Of a stretch of 64,000 bases of DNA, positions 29,060 to 39,346 are shown one piece after another. Position 1 is the first letter of the stretch; the number at the start of each line of letters is the position of its first letter. The stretch is taken from positions 4,591,001 through 4,655,000 of the forward strand of contig NZ_CP044310.1 in the NCBI RefSeq assembly GCF_009664365.1. Direction: 5' to 3'. Under the pieces are notes generated by a model, which was not told where the DNA came from, did not search any database, and saw only the letters and a program-made list of their open reading frames with translations. The DNA is from Paenibacillus xylanilyticus. GTDB lineage: Bacteria > Bacillota > Bacilli > Paenibacillales > Paenibacillaceae. The position numbers and the translations under genes are program-made.

Positions 29060-31372
29060 CTATGGGAGGACCGGATCAATCGCGGCACCAGAAGACGAGT
29101 CCGTCTCATTGGCTGGAGCCTCTGTTCCATCCGAGTTTCCCGTTTCTTCTGTCTTGCTGGACTCTTCTGCTGTCCCCTCTTCCTCCAAAGCAGCATCCGA
29201 AGACTCAGGATCTTCATCCGCTATTCCGGTTACTGCGGCCTTGGCAGTCTGCAATGTGAGCTGTATGGTCCGCTGTTCCCCGGAGACCTGCTCCTTTTGA
29301 CTCACGACATAACCCTCACCCTTGACAATCACTCCTACTTTCATGAGTGAAAGAACTTCCATGGCATCACGAAGTGATTCCCCTGTCAGATCAGGCACTT
29401 TCATACTGCTGCTGTCTTCCGTAAGCAGGTAGATTCGCTGACCTGGGTTCATTAATTCACCTGCAGCAGGGTACTGGCGAATAACACTCTCGCCCTTCCC
29501 TAGGGTCTCGTAAGCAATTCCTGCATTCAGAAGCTGGCTTCTAGCCTGTTTGGCTGTTTTCCCAGTCAAGTCAGGAGTCTTCGTCTGAACGATAGTAGCT
29601 GCCTTTTTGTCCGTGGTCTTTGTCGTATCTTTCGGAACACCCATGTATTGCAGGGTTTGACTGACAATTTTTTTGAATACTGGAGCTGCTGCAGCACCAC
29701 CACCAATGTTGGTTCCACTCGGTTGGTCAATGACGACCAGCATCGCAATTTTGGGATTGTTAACAGGGGCAAATCCGATAAACGAAACGACGTCTTTCGT
29801 TTTACTATATTCCCCGTTCACCCATTTTCTTGCTGTTCCCGTTTTACCAGCAACCCGGTATCCTTCGATATAGGCATTGCGCCCAGTACCGATCTGCTGG
29901 TCTGCTACAACCTGTTCCAAATAGCCACTGACCAGTTTCGCAGATTCCTTGGAGATGACCTGACGAACCTCTTTTGGCTTGGTCACTTCAGTTGTTCCGT
30001 CATTTGGATTGATGATTTCCTTCACCAGATGTGGAACCATCAGTTTCCCACCATTGGCAATGGCCGAGATAGCTGCCACCTGCTGGATTGGGGTTACCTG
30101 TACGAGACCATGACCATATGCAGCCGTTGCAATTTCAGATTTGTACACCAACGGTTTGATTGGTGAAGCGGACTCGCTCGGCAGATCAATGCCCGTCTTT
30201 TGGCCGAATCCGAATTCGTCTATGTAATGACGCAGACGTTCGCCGCCAAGCATGTTGTAACCGAGATTAACAAAGGCAACGTTACTTGAACGTTTGACGC
30301 CTTCGAGATAGGAAATCGTACCATAAGCGTGGCCATTATCACTAATCGAAAATCCCCCAATGTTGATCCGTTTGGACTCAAACGTTGCGTTGGGATCAAA
30401 CAGCTTCTCTTCTACAGCACCCGCCAGTGTAACAATCTTAAATGTCGAGCCTGGTTCGTAGATGGACTGTGTCGCATGATTGATGAAATCTTTTTGATCC
30501 GGGGTTTCCCAGTACGTATTGGGATTAAAATTCGGCCAGTTCGCCATGCCCAAGATTTCCATTGTGTTTGGATCCGCTGCAATGACGGTCATACTGAGCG
30601 GATTATACTGAGCAACTGCTTCCTTAATGGCATCTTCAATGTAAAATTGAATAGTATCATCAATCGTCAGCTTCAGGTTATTTCCGTTTTGAGGTGGAAG
30701 ATAGTTATCCTGAGAATCTGGAAGCTTGATGCCTTTGGCATCCTTTTGGTAGTTCAGGTAACCATCAGTGCCCGTCAGTTCTTCATCATACGAAACTTCA
30801 AGCCCGTTTACAGCTTTACCATCACGACTCATGTAACCCAGAAGATGCGATGCAAGCGTCTCTTCGGGGTAAAACCGCTTCGATTCCTGTGCCATTACGA
30901 TGGCGTTCTGAGCCTTGTACTCTTCCTTCAGTTCTTCCCTCAGCGCAGTTACTTTCGCTGCCAATTCCGGGCTGATTTTGTACCCCTCACTACGAACCTC
31001 ACGTTGTTGATAAAAACTACCATCTTTCTTCTTAGCTGTCACCAAAGCACGCATTTCACTTTCATTCTTGCCAAGTATTGCTGCGAGCTTGGTCGTAACG
31101 ACATCTTCAATCCCAAGTTCATGGATCATCTCGGGATTGACCGACACCGTATACGCTGGCGCATCCGTTGCCAGAATGTTGCCGTTCCGATCCGTAATAG
31201 ACCCCCGGCTTGCCTTAATCGTCTGCTCACGTTCCACCAGCTCGGAGGCATATCCTTGCCAGGTACTGCCGTTTACAACTTGAATAAAAAAGATTCGGGT
31301 TATCAGTACAAGAAAAAAGAGGGTAATACATCCCCCTATAAGCAGCGTGCGCATCTTTATTCTTTTTACCAT
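29060..31372 (-). CDS. pbpB: Class B penicillin-binding protein, divisome transpeptidase PbpB/FtsI
   Basis: PbpB is the septal transpeptidase. The 770-residue product has a membrane segment (about 9-31), the dimerisation domain, and transpeptidase motifs S309-TFK, S362-SN and K510-TGT. Two PASTA domains follow (about 605-730), and the last 45 residues are an acidic, serine-rich tail. The ATG is behind GAGGTGTACC and lies 12 bases after ftsL, its divisome partner. Confidence 0.95.
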   Translation of the reverse strand: MVKRIKMRTLLIGGCITLFFLVLITRIFFIQVVNGSTWQGYASELVEREQTIKASRGSITDRNGNILATDAPAYTVSVNPEMIHELGIEDVVTTKLAAILGKNESEMRALVTAKKKDGSFYQQREVRSEGYKISPELAAKVTALREELKEEYKAQNAIVMAQESKRFYPEETLASHLLGYMSRDGKAVNGLEVSYDEELTGTDGYLNYQKDAKGIKLPDSQDNYLPPQNGNNLKLTIDDTIQFYIEDAIKEAVAQYNPLSMTVIAADPNTMEILGMANWPNFNPNTYWETPDQKDFINHATQSIYEPGSTFKIVTLAGAVEEKLFDPNATFESKRINIGGFSISDNGHAYGTISYLEGVKRSSNVAFVNLGYNMLGGERLRHYIDEFGFGQKTGIDLPSESASPIKPLVYKSEIATAAYGHGLVQVTPIQQVAAISAIANGGKLMVPHLVKEIINPNDGTTEVTKPKEVRQVISKESAKLVSGYLEQVVADQQIGTGRNAYIEGYRVAGKTGTARKWVNGEYSKTKDVVSFIGFAPVNNPKIAMLVVIDQPSGTNIGGGAAAAPVFKKIVSQTLQYMGVPKDTTKTTDKKAATIVQTKTPDLTGKTAKQARSQLLNAGIAYETLGKGESVIRQYPAAGELMNPGQRIYLLTEDSSSMKVPDLTGESLRDAMEVLSLMKVGVIVKGEGYVVSQKEQVSGEQRTIQLTLQTAKAAVTGIADEDPESSDAALEEEGTAEESSKTEETGNSDGTEAPANETDSSSGAAIDPVLP

Positions 31373-31384
31373 CGGTACACCTCT

Positions 31385-31813
31385 TTACTTACTTGCTGTA
31401 TCCGAAGACGACTCTGTATCCTGTGAGCTCGTTACACCTGTTGAACGAGGCACGATAATAACGTCTTTGCCGGACGCTTCTACATAGCCAAGTTTGCGTG
31501 CATTTTCAATAACCAAATTGTTCAGTCTTTCCTTTTCAACCTGCAGGTCAGCAATGGTTCTCTCCGCTTCTCTTGTCTCGGACAACGTTGATTGAGCCTG
31601 CTTGTTCAGATCATAAATATGAGCATAGCGCCACATCAGTGCACCACCGATAACGATACAGACGATCAATGTCATCAGATACAAGAATTTCTCTCGTGCA
31701 GGAAGACCCGTACGACGAGTCACCACTTTGGTGGTTTCCTTGTACCGCTGCTGCGTCACACGTTCTTGGGTTGCTTTTTCTTTCACTGCAAGGTTACCAC
31801 GTGTATATGCCAT
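31385..31813 (-). CDS. ftsL: Cell-division protein FtsL
   Basis: FtsL is a bitopic coiled-coil protein that binds DivIC and DivIB and helps activate septal synthesis. The 142-residue product has a basic cytoplasmic part (1-42), one membrane segment (about 43-63), a coiled coil (about 66-112) and a short serine-rich end. It lies between rsmH and pbpB, as in other Firmicutes. Confidence 0.92.
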   Translation of the reverse strand: MAYTRGNLAVKEKATQERVTQQRYKETTKVVTRRTGLPAREKFLYLMTLIVCIVIGGALMWRYAHIYDLNKQAQSTLSETREAERTIADLQVEKERLNNLVIENARKLGYVEASGKDVIIVPRSTGVTSSQDTESSSDTASK

Positions 31814-31840
31814 ACAAAGACTCTCTCCTTCGCTCTTGGT

Positions 31841-32791
31841 TTACAGTTTCTCGGCTACGCGCAGTTTAGCTGAACGTGCACGGGAGTTCTCGGCCAGTTC
31901 CGTATCCGTCGGAATCAGCGGTTTTCTGTTGACTAAACGCAGTACACCTTTACCGCCGCACACGCATAACGGAAAGTCAGGCGGGCACGTACACTTCTCC
32001 AGATAACTGCTGAATATTTGCTTGCAAATCCGATCCTCAAGCGAGTGAAAGGTAATAACAGATACACGTCCACCTGGTGCAAGACACCGAACCGCCTGAT
32101 GCAATGCTTCCTCAAACGCACCCAGCTCATCATTCACTGCAATCCGCAAAGCCTGAAAACTGCGCTTCGCTGGATGTCCACCTGTACGGCGAGCAGCAGC
32201 CGGGATGCCTTCCTTAATCAATTCCACTAGCTCTCCTGTGGTCTCGATAACAGCCTGGCTTCGTTTTTCCACAATGACGCGGGCAATTCTTCTTGAAAAC
32301 TTTTCTTCACCATAACGATATAAAATTCGGGCAATCTCCTCTTCAGGCCATTCGTTGACAATCTCTTTGGCTGTCAGAAATGCATCCTGATCCATCCTCA
32401 TGTCCAGCGGAGCATCGTGATTGTAACTAAATCCACGCTCTCCTTCATCGAATTGAGGTGATGACACACCCAAATCGTACAAAATGCCATCCACCTGCGG
32501 CACGCCGTCCTTCATTGGGACATCCAGTTCTTTCAGAACCTGCTCCAGATCACGGAAATTCGTCTTCACCAGCGTGATGCGATCTCCATACGAAGCAAGC
32601 TTCTCGCGTGCATTATCCAATGCCCAATCATCCTGATCCAGTGCGATAAGCCTTCCCCCTGGACCGAGCTTGGAAGCAATGACGGAACTATGTCCTCCTC
32701 CACCTAAAGTGCAGTCCACGTATATACCGTCCTGCTTGATGTTTAATCCCTCTGTTGCCTCTTCTTTGAGTACGGTTATGTGGTGAAACAA
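31841..32791 (-). CDS. rsmH: 16S rRNA m4C1402 methyltransferase RsmH (MraW)
   Basis: RsmH methylates N4 of C1402 in 16S rRNA using SAM. The 316-residue product has the SAM motif [10 protein letters not shown] at 26-35, followed by LDQDDWAL, and the family motifs [14 protein letters not shown] and [14 protein letters not shown]. The start is TTG at 32789-32791 with AGGAGGGG upstream; the longer frame has no family similarity. It is the second gene after mraZ. Confidence 0.96.
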   Translation of the reverse strand: MFHHITVLKEEATEGLNIKQDGIYVDCTLGGGGHSSVIASKLGPGGRLIALDQDDWALDNAREKLASYGDRITLVKTNFRDLEQVLKELDVPMKDGVPQVDGILYDLGVSSPQFDEGERGFSYNHDAPLDMRMDQDAFLTAKEIVNEWPEEEIARILYRYGEEKFSRRIARVIVEKRSQAVIETTGELVELIKEGIPAAARRTGGHPAKRSFQALRIAVNDELGAFEEALHQAVRCLAPGGRVSVITFHSLEDRICKQIFSSYLEKCTCPPDFPLCVCGGKGVLRLVNRKPLIPTDTELAENSRARSAKLRVAEKL

Positions 32792-32810
32792 CCTGCACCC
32801 CTCCTGACTT

Positions 32811-33248
32811 TTATAGATCAAAATTAAAATCGACCAGCTTTTCGGCAATGTCGTTGAATGCTTCCTCGGATTGATTGAAATAACTCTCCCATATGCCTTT
32901 GCTCCAGATCTCCACCCGGTTCGACACGCCAAGAACAACACAATCCTTGTCCAACTTGGCATATTCCCGTAAATTGCCCGGTAAATTTACCCTACCCTGT
33001 TTGTCCAATTCACATTCGGTAGCACCCGAGAAAAAAAAGCGGGTAAACGCACGTGCATCCGACTTCATCAAAGGCAGTGCTTTGAGCTTCTGTTCCATGA
33101 CCCCCCACTCCTCCATAGGGTACACGAAAAGACACTGGTCCAAACCCCGTGTGACAACGAAAGACGGCCCCAGAGATTCGCGGAATTTGGCCGGAATAAT
33201 AACCCGACCCTTGTCATCAATGCTATGTTGGAACTCCCCCATAAACAT
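32811..33248 (-). CDS. mraZ: Transcriptional regulator MraZ
   Basis: MraZ is a ring-forming SpoVT/AbrB-type DNA-binding protein that represses its own operon. The 145-residue product starts [16 protein letters not shown] and has two AbrB-like units with DDKGR and [16 protein letters not shown]. It is the first gene of the dcw cluster, and a matching operator array lies just upstream. Confidence 0.96.
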   Translation of the reverse strand: MFMGEFQHSIDDKGRVIIPAKFRESLGPSFVVTRGLDQCLFVYPMEEWGVMEQKLKALPLMKSDARAFTRFFFSGATECELDKQGRVNLPGNLREYAKLDKDCVVLGVSNRVEIWSKGIWESYFNQSEEAFNDIAEKLVDFNFDL

Positions 33249-33263
33249 TGGCCCACTCACTCC

Positions 33264-33320
33264 TCACCCGTTTCTCCCACTTTGCCCCACTTTCCACCAC
33301 CTAAGCATAATAGATTCGCA
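33264..33320 (-). promoter_or_regulatory. dcw promoter with MraZ-type operator repeats
   Basis: On the minus strand four units follow each other at ten-base spacing: TGGTG, TGGGG, TGGGA and GGGTG, separated by GAAAG, CAAAG and GAAAC. This is the TGGGN-plus-five arrangement known to bind MraZ, with AAAGTGG units as in other Gram-positives. A TATTAT -10 candidate lies at 33307-33312 just upstream, with a poor -35, so the repeats cover the start site, consistent with repression. Confidence 0.78.
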
Positions 33321-33373
33321 CTAAAAAATCAAAACCCTTCTTGCTTGCTTGATTTTTTTCAATTTGCTTCATA

Positions 33374-33416
33374 AGAAAAACGCCTTTGATCCTCTTGCTC
33401 AGGATCAAAGGCGTTT
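33374..33416 (-). terminator. Rho-independent terminator after ahcY
   Basis: CGCCTTTGATCCT (33381-33393) pairs perfectly with AGGATCAAAGGCG (33401-33413); the minus strand continues GTTTTTCTTATG. It separates ahcY from the mraZ promoter. Confidence 0.92.
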
Positions 33417-33521
33417 CCCCGGTACCGGTTATTCTACTTGCAATCGCTAATGAGCCATATCATCAATACACTATTTTAAACCCTTTGAATCAGTTCATCA
33501 GCTTGTAATTATTGGGTTCCC

Positions 33522-34787
33522 CTAAAACTTCCAGCTGTCCAGATATTTTTCTTGTTCAGCTGACAATGAATCAATAGAGATATTCAGGCTCTCCAGTTTG
33601 TAGCTGGCAACTTGCTGGTCAATTTCATAAGGTACGTTAACAACGGTTTTACCCAATGCAGCGTAATTCTCACTAACGTAACGCAAGCCCAAAGCCTGCA
33701 ATGCAAACGTCGTATCCATAATCTCAGCAGGGTGGCCATCCGCTGCACCCAGATTCACGAGACGTCCTTCTGCAAGAAGGTACATTTTACGTCCATCTTT
33801 GAAACGATACTCTTCAATATTGCGACGCACAGTGCGGATGGACTCTGAACGTTTGGCAAGCTCAGGTTTATTCACTTCCACATCGAAATGCCCTGCATTG
33901 CTCAAAATTGCTCCATCTTTCATCACGTCATAATGTTCACCTGTGATCACGTCTTTGTTGCCAGTAACAGCGATGAAGAAATCGCCCAATTTGGCTGCTT
34001 CCACCATCGTCATGACACGGAAACCGTCCATATGCGCTTCAACCGCTTTGATTGGATCAATTTCAGTTACAATGACATTGGCGCCCAGACCTTTGGCACG
34101 CATCGCGACACCTTTACCACACCAGCCGTATCCTGCTACAACAACATTTTTCCCAGCTACCACCAGGTTGGTTGTACGGATAATGCCATCAAAGGCTGAT
34201 TGGCCTGTGCCATAACGGTTGTCGAACAGGTATTTGCAATAAGCGTCATTAACCGCAACCATCGGGAACTGCAGTTGTCCTTCTTTCGCCAAAGCTTTCA
34301 GACGGATAATACCTGTTGTCGTTTCCTCTGCGCCTCCACGAATCGTTGCCGCAAGGTCAGGACGTTCGGAAGCGATAATGGTTGCAAAGTCGCCGCCGTC
34401 ATCAATAATCAGGTCGGGTTTAACTTCCAATGCACGAAGCTGGAGCTGCTTGAACTCTTCTGGCCCCGGATTGTATTTGGCATACACGGTAACACCATCT
34501 TCTACAAGAGCCGCACATACATCATCTTGAGTTGACAGCGGGTTACTGTGTGTAATAGTCACTTCTGCGCCGCCAGCCTGAATGACTTTTGCCAGGTAAG
34601 CTGTTTTGGCTTCAAGGTGAAGACAAATGGCAACCTTTAGTCCTTTGAAGGGAAGATCCTGCTCAAATTGGCGACGAATGCGGTTCAATACAGGCATATG
34701 TGCTTCAACCCAGTCAATTTTCAAGTGTCCTTCTGAAGCAAGTCCCATATCTTTAACAATACTGTTTTGCAGTGCAGGTGTAGTCAT
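33522..34787 (-). CDS. ahcY: Adenosylhomocysteinase
   Basis: AhcY reversibly splits S-adenosylhomocysteine into adenosine and homocysteine, using bound NAD. The 421-residue product has the family motifs HLEAKTAYL, GGAEETTTG, NDAYCKYLFDNRYGTGQS and the NAD loop GYGWCGKGVAMRAKG, and ends with the SLSAEQEKYLDSW tail. I start at the second ATG, six bases after AGGAGG. B. subtilis has no gene here and uses another SAH route, so this is an extra gene between bshC and mraZ. No SAH riboswitch fits in the 59-base upstream gap. Confidence 0.97.
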   Translation of the reverse strand: MTTPALQNSIVKDMGLASEGHLKIDWVEAHMPVLNRIRRQFEQDLPFKGLKVAICLHLEAKTAYLAKVIQAGGAEVTITHSNPLSTQDDVCAALVEDGVTVYAKYNPGPEEFKQLQLRALEVKPDLIIDDGGDFATIIASERPDLAATIRGGAEETTTGIIRLKALAKEGQLQFPMVAVNDAYCKYLFDNRYGTGQSAFDGIIRTTNLVVAGKNVVVAGYGWCGKGVAMRAKGLGANVIVTEIDPIKAVEAHMDGFRVMTMVEAAKLGDFFIAVTGNKDVITGEHYDVMKDGAILSNAGHFDVEVNKPELAKRSESIRTVRRNIEEYRFKDGRKMYLLAEGRLVNLGAADGHPAEIMDTTFALQALGLRYVSENYAALGKTVVNVPYEIDQQVASYKLESLNISIDSLSAEQEKYLDSWKF

Positions 34788-34846
34788 GCCCATCCTCCTC
34801 GTTTATCTGTGTTTCTTCTATTATAAAGGTCTGCTGAACCACACAG

Positions 34847-36478
34847 TTACAGTTCAATCACTTGATGTTGACCCCGGAATTCACGTCCGCTCTCAATGAG
34901 CTCCTGAATCCACTTGGTTCCATAACGGTTTAAGTAGTAGAGCGCATTGTGCACTCGTTCCTGTGGTTTGTTCATAGGGAAGAGCGAGTTCTGTATGCCG
35001 TTCCAATGTCTGAGTCCAACCTCATGTTTATCCGCGATCGCCTTCTGTGTTTGCTTTTGCAGATATTGCATCTGTTCGTTGATCTTTCTCAGATTCGTAT
35101 CACCGATCCGATCCAGTCCAGGGTGAATTTGCGCAAGCTGATCAAGCAATGGACGATAAAGCTCAGCAAAGGATTGCTGGACTTGCTCAAATTGCTCCTC
35201 AACCTGGAACGTTTCCTGTCCTGCGAGCCACTTCTCTCTTTTTTCTTCCATATGATATTGCACATCTTGGAAAGAGAGCTGGTACTGATTCATGTGCTTG
35301 TGATGGACATCCTCCAATATGGTGAAGGACAACCTCGGCAGCAAGATGGGCATTTGCAGACCAAACTCACGGAATGCAGTTCTGGTTAGTCCCCAGTATG
35401 CAATCTCACCCTGCCCCAATATCACCGCAGCTACAGGCAGCACGGAATCCTGCATTAAAGGCCGGGTGAGCACATTATTACTGAATCTCTCGGGATGTTC
35501 CCTCAACTCCTGAAGCAATCGTTCTTCTGTAAAAGACACTAGCCCTTTTCGATCCGTGTACAAACCATCCTTCAGGAACAGGAGCAACCGGGTTTCATCA
35601 TGGATATAAAACAAATTTGCTCCGTCTTCAGCGACTTCTGCCGGCATTGGATAGCCCGCTTCCTGTACCTTAGAAGCACCCTGCAAATAAGCTTCACGCA
35701 ATGAGCCATTCTCACGAATCAATCGTTCAAATACAGGGCGTTCCAGTTCTCTTAATCCGGAATCCGCCGCATCCATTAGAACAAGTCCAGTACTGCCAAA
35801 CAATGCCGACACCATTCTCCCAAAAGCATCACTAAGATTCGAGCTGGACTGATGAATCGAGATGAGCATCTCCATTAATCCTGGTTTATGTACAGTATCC
35901 GGCAGAAGATGCTCCACCTGCTCGATTACGTTCATCCATTGTTCCGTCTCAATCGTGACCCCGCTCACCGAATTTCGGCCATCGAACCGCCCATGCAGCT
36001 TAACCTTGATCATTTCGCCCTTGTGACCAGGCAGATAGGTGTGATTCACTTCATCCCAGTCATGGTCTTCACCAGCGATCCAAAATACGGGAACGACCGG
36101 ACGCTGGAGCTTGGCTTCAGCTTCACGGGCAGCTGCCACAACACTCGCAGCTTTGTAGATGACAAATAACGGCCCTGTCAACAAGCCGCTCTGCTGCCCA
36201 CCCGTAACTACAAACGTACCTCTCTCGGCCAAACGTGCAATAGAATGATGTACTGCTTCGTGATCATTCAAACGTTTGTTATATATACGTAAATACTCTA
36301 CCAGGTTCTCGCGATCCACACGTGTGTTCTCCGACTGATCCAGCCATTCGGCACGCGCATGAAGTCCGGACTCCCAGTGAATGTCATACTCATAAAGGCC
36401 CCGCGCAGCATCACGTGAGCAGATATAATCTTCTGCAAGTTGCGTTCCGCTGCGGAGTGCCTCGGTAATACCTTTCAT
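34847..36478 (-). CDS. bshC: Bacillithiol biosynthesis cysteine-adding enzyme BshC
   Basis: BshC adds cysteine to GlcN-malate in the last step of bacillithiol synthesis. The 543-residue product matches the family length and carries the N-terminal nucleotide-like fold (GTFVVTGGQQSGLLTGPL near 92-109; VFWIAGEDHDWDEVNH near 151) and the long C-terminal coiled coil. It takes the position of yllA in the B. subtilis order panE-yllA-mraZ. The ATG is behind AGGAGGCAG. Confidence 0.94.
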   Translation of the reverse strand: MKGITEALRSGTQLAEDYICSRDAARGLYEYDIHWESGLHARAEWLDQSENTRVDRENLVEYLRIYNKRLNDHEAVHHSIARLAERGTFVVTGGQQSGLLTGPLFVIYKAASVVAAAREAEAKLQRPVVPVFWIAGEDHDWDEVNHTYLPGHKGEMIKVKLHGRFDGRNSVSGVTIETEQWMNVIEQVEHLLPDTVHKPGLMEMLISIHQSSSNLSDAFGRMVSALFGSTGLVLMDAADSGLRELERPVFERLIRENGSLREAYLQGASKVQEAGYPMPAEVAEDGANLFYIHDETRLLLFLKDGLYTDRKGLVSFTEERLLQELREHPERFSNNVLTRPLMQDSVLPVAAVILGQGEIAYWGLTRTAFREFGLQMPILLPRLSFTILEDVHHKHMNQYQLSFQDVQYHMEEKREKWLAGQETFQVEEQFEQVQQSFAELYRPLLDQLAQIHPGLDRIGDTNLRKINEQMQYLQKQTQKAIADKHEVGLRHWNGIQNSLFPMNKPQERVHNALYYLNRYGTKWIQELIESGREFRGQHQVIEL

Positions 36479-36565
36479 GAGGTCTGCCTCCTATTCTGCT
36501 TCAAAGAGCCTTTCTTGATTGTACCGAACTACAGGCCACTTCGTCAAAAGAAAGTCGCCTAAAAA

Positions 36566-36596
36566 ATCAAAAAACCGCCGAACAAGCCGGCGGTTT
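36566..36596 (-). terminator. Rho-independent terminator after the peptide transporter operon
   Basis: CCGCCG (36574-36579) and CGGCGG (36587-36592), extended by AA/TT, form a stem followed on the minus strand by TTTTTTGATTTTT. It lies 35 bases after the ATPase gene stop. Confidence 0.9.
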
Positions 36597-36630
36597 AATA
36601 ACATAATAAGTCCAAAAGGAATATAATTCC

Positions 36631-38400
36631 TTAAACGTATGGTTCGGAAACCCAGTGACCTTTGGAAATCTCAATCAATTGAGCATTTTCCAGGTTATAC
36701 GGATCGTTTACCGGACCCGTTGCTCCATTTTGGATTGGTCCAGACTGTTCGTCTGGCAGCAAAATGCGGCGTTTGTTTGCTTCCACTTCCGGATCAGGTA
36801 CAGGAATAGCAGATAGCAATGTTTTGGTGTAAGGGTGAACAGGGTTAGAGTAAAGCTCTTCACTCTCTGCCAGCTCAACCACTTTACCCATGTACATAAC
36901 AGCAACACGGTCACTGATATGCTTAACCATCGACAAGTCATGTGCAATGAAGAGGTAAGTCAGACCAAGACGCTGTTGAAGCTCTTCGAGCAACTTAACC
37001 ACTTGAGCTTGGATGGATACATCAAGTGCTGACAGAGGCTCGTCACAGATGATGAATTTAGGATCCACAGCAAGCGCACGGGCAATACCAATCCGTTGTC
37101 TTTGACCACCGGAGAATTCATGCGGATAACGAAGCGCATGGCTTGGATTCAAGCCTACGAGATCCAGCAACTCTTCTACACGTTTCTTCCGCTCTTTACT
37201 GCTGGAAGCCAGTCCGTGGATATCCAGTGATTCTCCGATAATATCCATAACGTTGAAACGTGGATTCAGTGATGCATATGGATCCTGGAAAATCATCTGC
37301 ATGTCTTTACGCATTTCTTTCATTTTGCGTGGAGACAGCTTATAGATATCCGTTCCGTTAAAGTTTACATTTCCGCCCGTTGGCTCATAAAGGCGAAGAA
37401 TCGTGCGTCCTGTTGTGGATTTACCACATCCGGATTCGCCTACAACCCCAAGGGTTTCGCCTTCAAAAATATCAAAGCTGACATCATTAACCGCTTTGAG
37501 AATGTTTCCTTTACCCAAATTGAAGTATTGTTTCAGGTTCTTCACTTCAACTAGCGGCTTGTTGGCACCTTTGATAATACCAGCCGGAGTCGGTTTTTCT
37601 TTCTTAGGCTCGTCCAAACGAGGCAAGGCGTTCAACAATTTAATCGTATATGGATGCTTAGGATTGCTGAAGATTTCAGCTGTTGTTCCCGTTTCCACAA
37701 CTTCGCCTTCCTTCATAACGACAACCCGATCACACATACCTGCTACTACACCAAGGTCATGGGTAATGAGCATGATGGAAGTGCCAAGCTTTTGCTGCAT
37801 ATCTTTCATAACGTCCAGGATTTGTGCCTGAATCGTTACGTCGAGTGCAGTTGTCGGCTCATCCGCAATCAGAAGCGATGGACGGCATGCCAGGGCAATG
37901 GCGATCATTGCACGCTGACGCATACCACCGGAAAATTGGTGTGGATAGTGATTCATGCGGATTGCCGCATTTTTGATACCCACGAGCTCCAACATTTCCA
38001 GAGCGCGTTTCTCCGCTTCTTTTTTGGACATGTTTTGGTGTTTGCGAAGCACTTCGGTAATTTGTTTACCGACTTTAATTGTAGGATTCAATGAAGTCAT
38101 TGGATCCTGGAAGATCATCCCGATATCTTTACCGCGGATAGCTTCCATTTGTTTATCTGTCTTTTCGAGCAGGCTCTGCCCGTGAAAAGTAATCTCTCCA
38201 CTTTTAACCTTCGAAGGCGGGGAGGGAATCAACTTCATGATGGTTTGGGCGGTAACACTCTTACCACTACCGGATTCACCAACAATCCCTAGCGTCTCTC
38301 CTTTGCCAAGTTCAAAACTCACATTTTTAACGGCATCAAATTCACCAGAACGTGTTGTAAATGACACGCTTAGGTCTTTGACTGTTAAGATTGGCTCCAT
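36631..38400 (-). CDS. Peptide ABC transporter ATPase with two fused ATPase domains (OppD-OppF type)
   Basis: A 589-residue protein made of two complete ATPases. The first has Walker [13 protein letters not shown] near 40, signature [15 protein letters not shown] and Walker [13 protein letters not shown]. The second, from about residue 290, has [27 protein letters not shown] and [12 protein letters not shown]. Each is followed by the oligopeptide/dipeptide-type C-terminal extension ([29 protein letters not shown]). In most Opp/Dpp systems these are two genes; here one chain supplies both. It is last in the operon, 17 bases after the permease gene. Confidence 0.94.
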   Translation of the reverse strand: MEPILTVKDLSVSFTTRSGEFDAVKNVSFELGKGETLGIVGESGSGKSVTAQTIMKLIPSPPSKVKSGEITFHGQSLLEKTDKQMEAIRGKDIGMIFQDPMTSLNPTIKVGKQITEVLRKHQNMSKKEAEKRALEMLELVGIKNAAIRMNHYPHQFSGGMRQRAMIAIALACRPSLLIADEPTTALDVTIQAQILDVMKDMQQKLGTSIMLITHDLGVVAGMCDRVVVMKEGEVVETGTTAEIFSNPKHPYTIKLLNALPRLDEPKKEKPTPAGIIKGANKPLVEVKNLKQYFNLGKGNILKAVNDVSFDIFEGETLGVVGESGCGKSTTGRTILRLYEPTGGNVNFNGTDIYKLSPRKMKEMRKDMQMIFQDPYASLNPRFNVMDIIGESLDIHGLASSSKERKKRVEELLDLVGLNPSHALRYPHEFSGGQRQRIGIARALAVDPKFIICDEPLSALDVSIQAQVVKLLEELQQRLGLTYLFIAHDLSMVKHISDRVAVMYMGKVVELAESEELYSNPVHPYTKTLLSAIPVPDPEVEANKRRILLPDEQSGPIQNGATGPVNDPYNLENAQLIEISKGHWVSEPYV

Positions 38401-38417
38401 AATCCCACCTCCTATTT

Positions 38418-39344
38418 CTATTTACGCAATTTCGGATCGAGTGCGTCACGCAGACCGTCTCCGAGCAAGTTAAATGCAAGCATTGTAAGTACCATCAGAC
38501 CTGCAGGGAACCACATCCGCCAAGGATACAGCGTCCAGCCTGTCAAGGCGTCATTGATCATTGAACCCAGGGAAGATTTCGGTGCAGATACACCCAATCC
38601 AAGGAAGCTCAAGAACGCTTCAGCAAAGATGGCATTTGGAATAGATAGAGTCAGCGTTACGAGAATTGGTCCTACTGCATTCGGCAGCAAGTGACGGAAC
38701 AATTGACGTCCTGTGCTTGCCCCCATGGAGCGCGCTGCAAGAATAAAGTCTCTGTTTTTCAATTGCATAATCTCACCACGTACAATCCAGGACATGCTGA
38801 TCCAGCCTGTAATTGTAAGGGCAATGATGATTGTCGTAAGGCTTGGTTCCAAAACAACGAGCAACAAGATTACAACGAGCATGTAAGGCAGGGAATAGAG
38901 AATCTCGGAGAACTTGTTCATGATACCATCAACACGTCCACCGTAGAAGCCCATAATCGCTCCGTAGATAACCCCGATAACAAGGTCAATCAAGGCAGCG
39001 GCAAGACCTACAGTAAGGGATACACGTGCACCTACCCACGTTCTTACCCATACGTCACGACCGAGCTCGTCCGTTCCGAACCAGTGCTCCGCACTTGGCG
39101 CTGCATTGGCGTTAAGCAAATCATTAGAATAATAATTATAACTTGTGAATATCGAAGTTGGACCAATCAAAGAGAAAATGACAACAAGAACCAGAACGCC
39201 TAAACTGATCATCGCGGCCTTGTTGGTTGCAAGTCTGTACATGGCGTCTTTCCATAACGATACACTTTCTTGCGATTTCACCGCTGCCTGACTATCCAGG
39301 GCAGTGTTCGCCGTTTCTTTATTGTTATTGTTCGTGCCAGACAA
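38418..39344 (-). CDS. Peptide ABC transporter permease, OppC/DppC type
   Basis: A 308-residue inner-membrane permease. It has a hydrophilic Ser/Asn-rich N-terminus, then the OppC N-terminal segment and BPD-transporter domain (about 100-300) with the coupling-helix motif EIMQLKNRDFILAARSMGAS and GTDELGRDVWVR upstream. Two bases separate it from oppB, so the two permeases form the membrane channel of one transporter. Confidence 0.94.
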   Translation of the reverse strand: MSGTNNNNKETANTALDSQAAVKSQESVSLWKDAMYRLATNKAAMISLGVLVLVVIFSLIGPTSIFTSYNYYSNDLLNANAAPSAEHWFGTDELGRDVWVRTWVGARVSLTVGLAAALIDLVIGVIYGAIMGFYGGRVDGIMNKFSEILYSLPYMLVVILLLVVLEPSLTTIIIALTITGWISMSWIVRGEIMQLKNRDFILAARSMGASTGRQLFRHLLPNAVGPILVTLTLSIPNAIFAEAFLSFLGLGVSAPKSSLGSMINDALTGWTLYPWRMWFPAGLMVLTMLAFNLLGDGLRDALDPKLRK

Positions 39345-39346
39345 CG

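Noticed and set aside
30329-31426. A 365-codon plus-strand frame over pbpB
   Set aside because: Antisense shadow; no recognisable domain and no upstream signal.
34788-34846. SAM/SAH riboswitch before ahcY
   Set aside because: Only 59 bases lie between bshC and ahcY and no conserved core is present.
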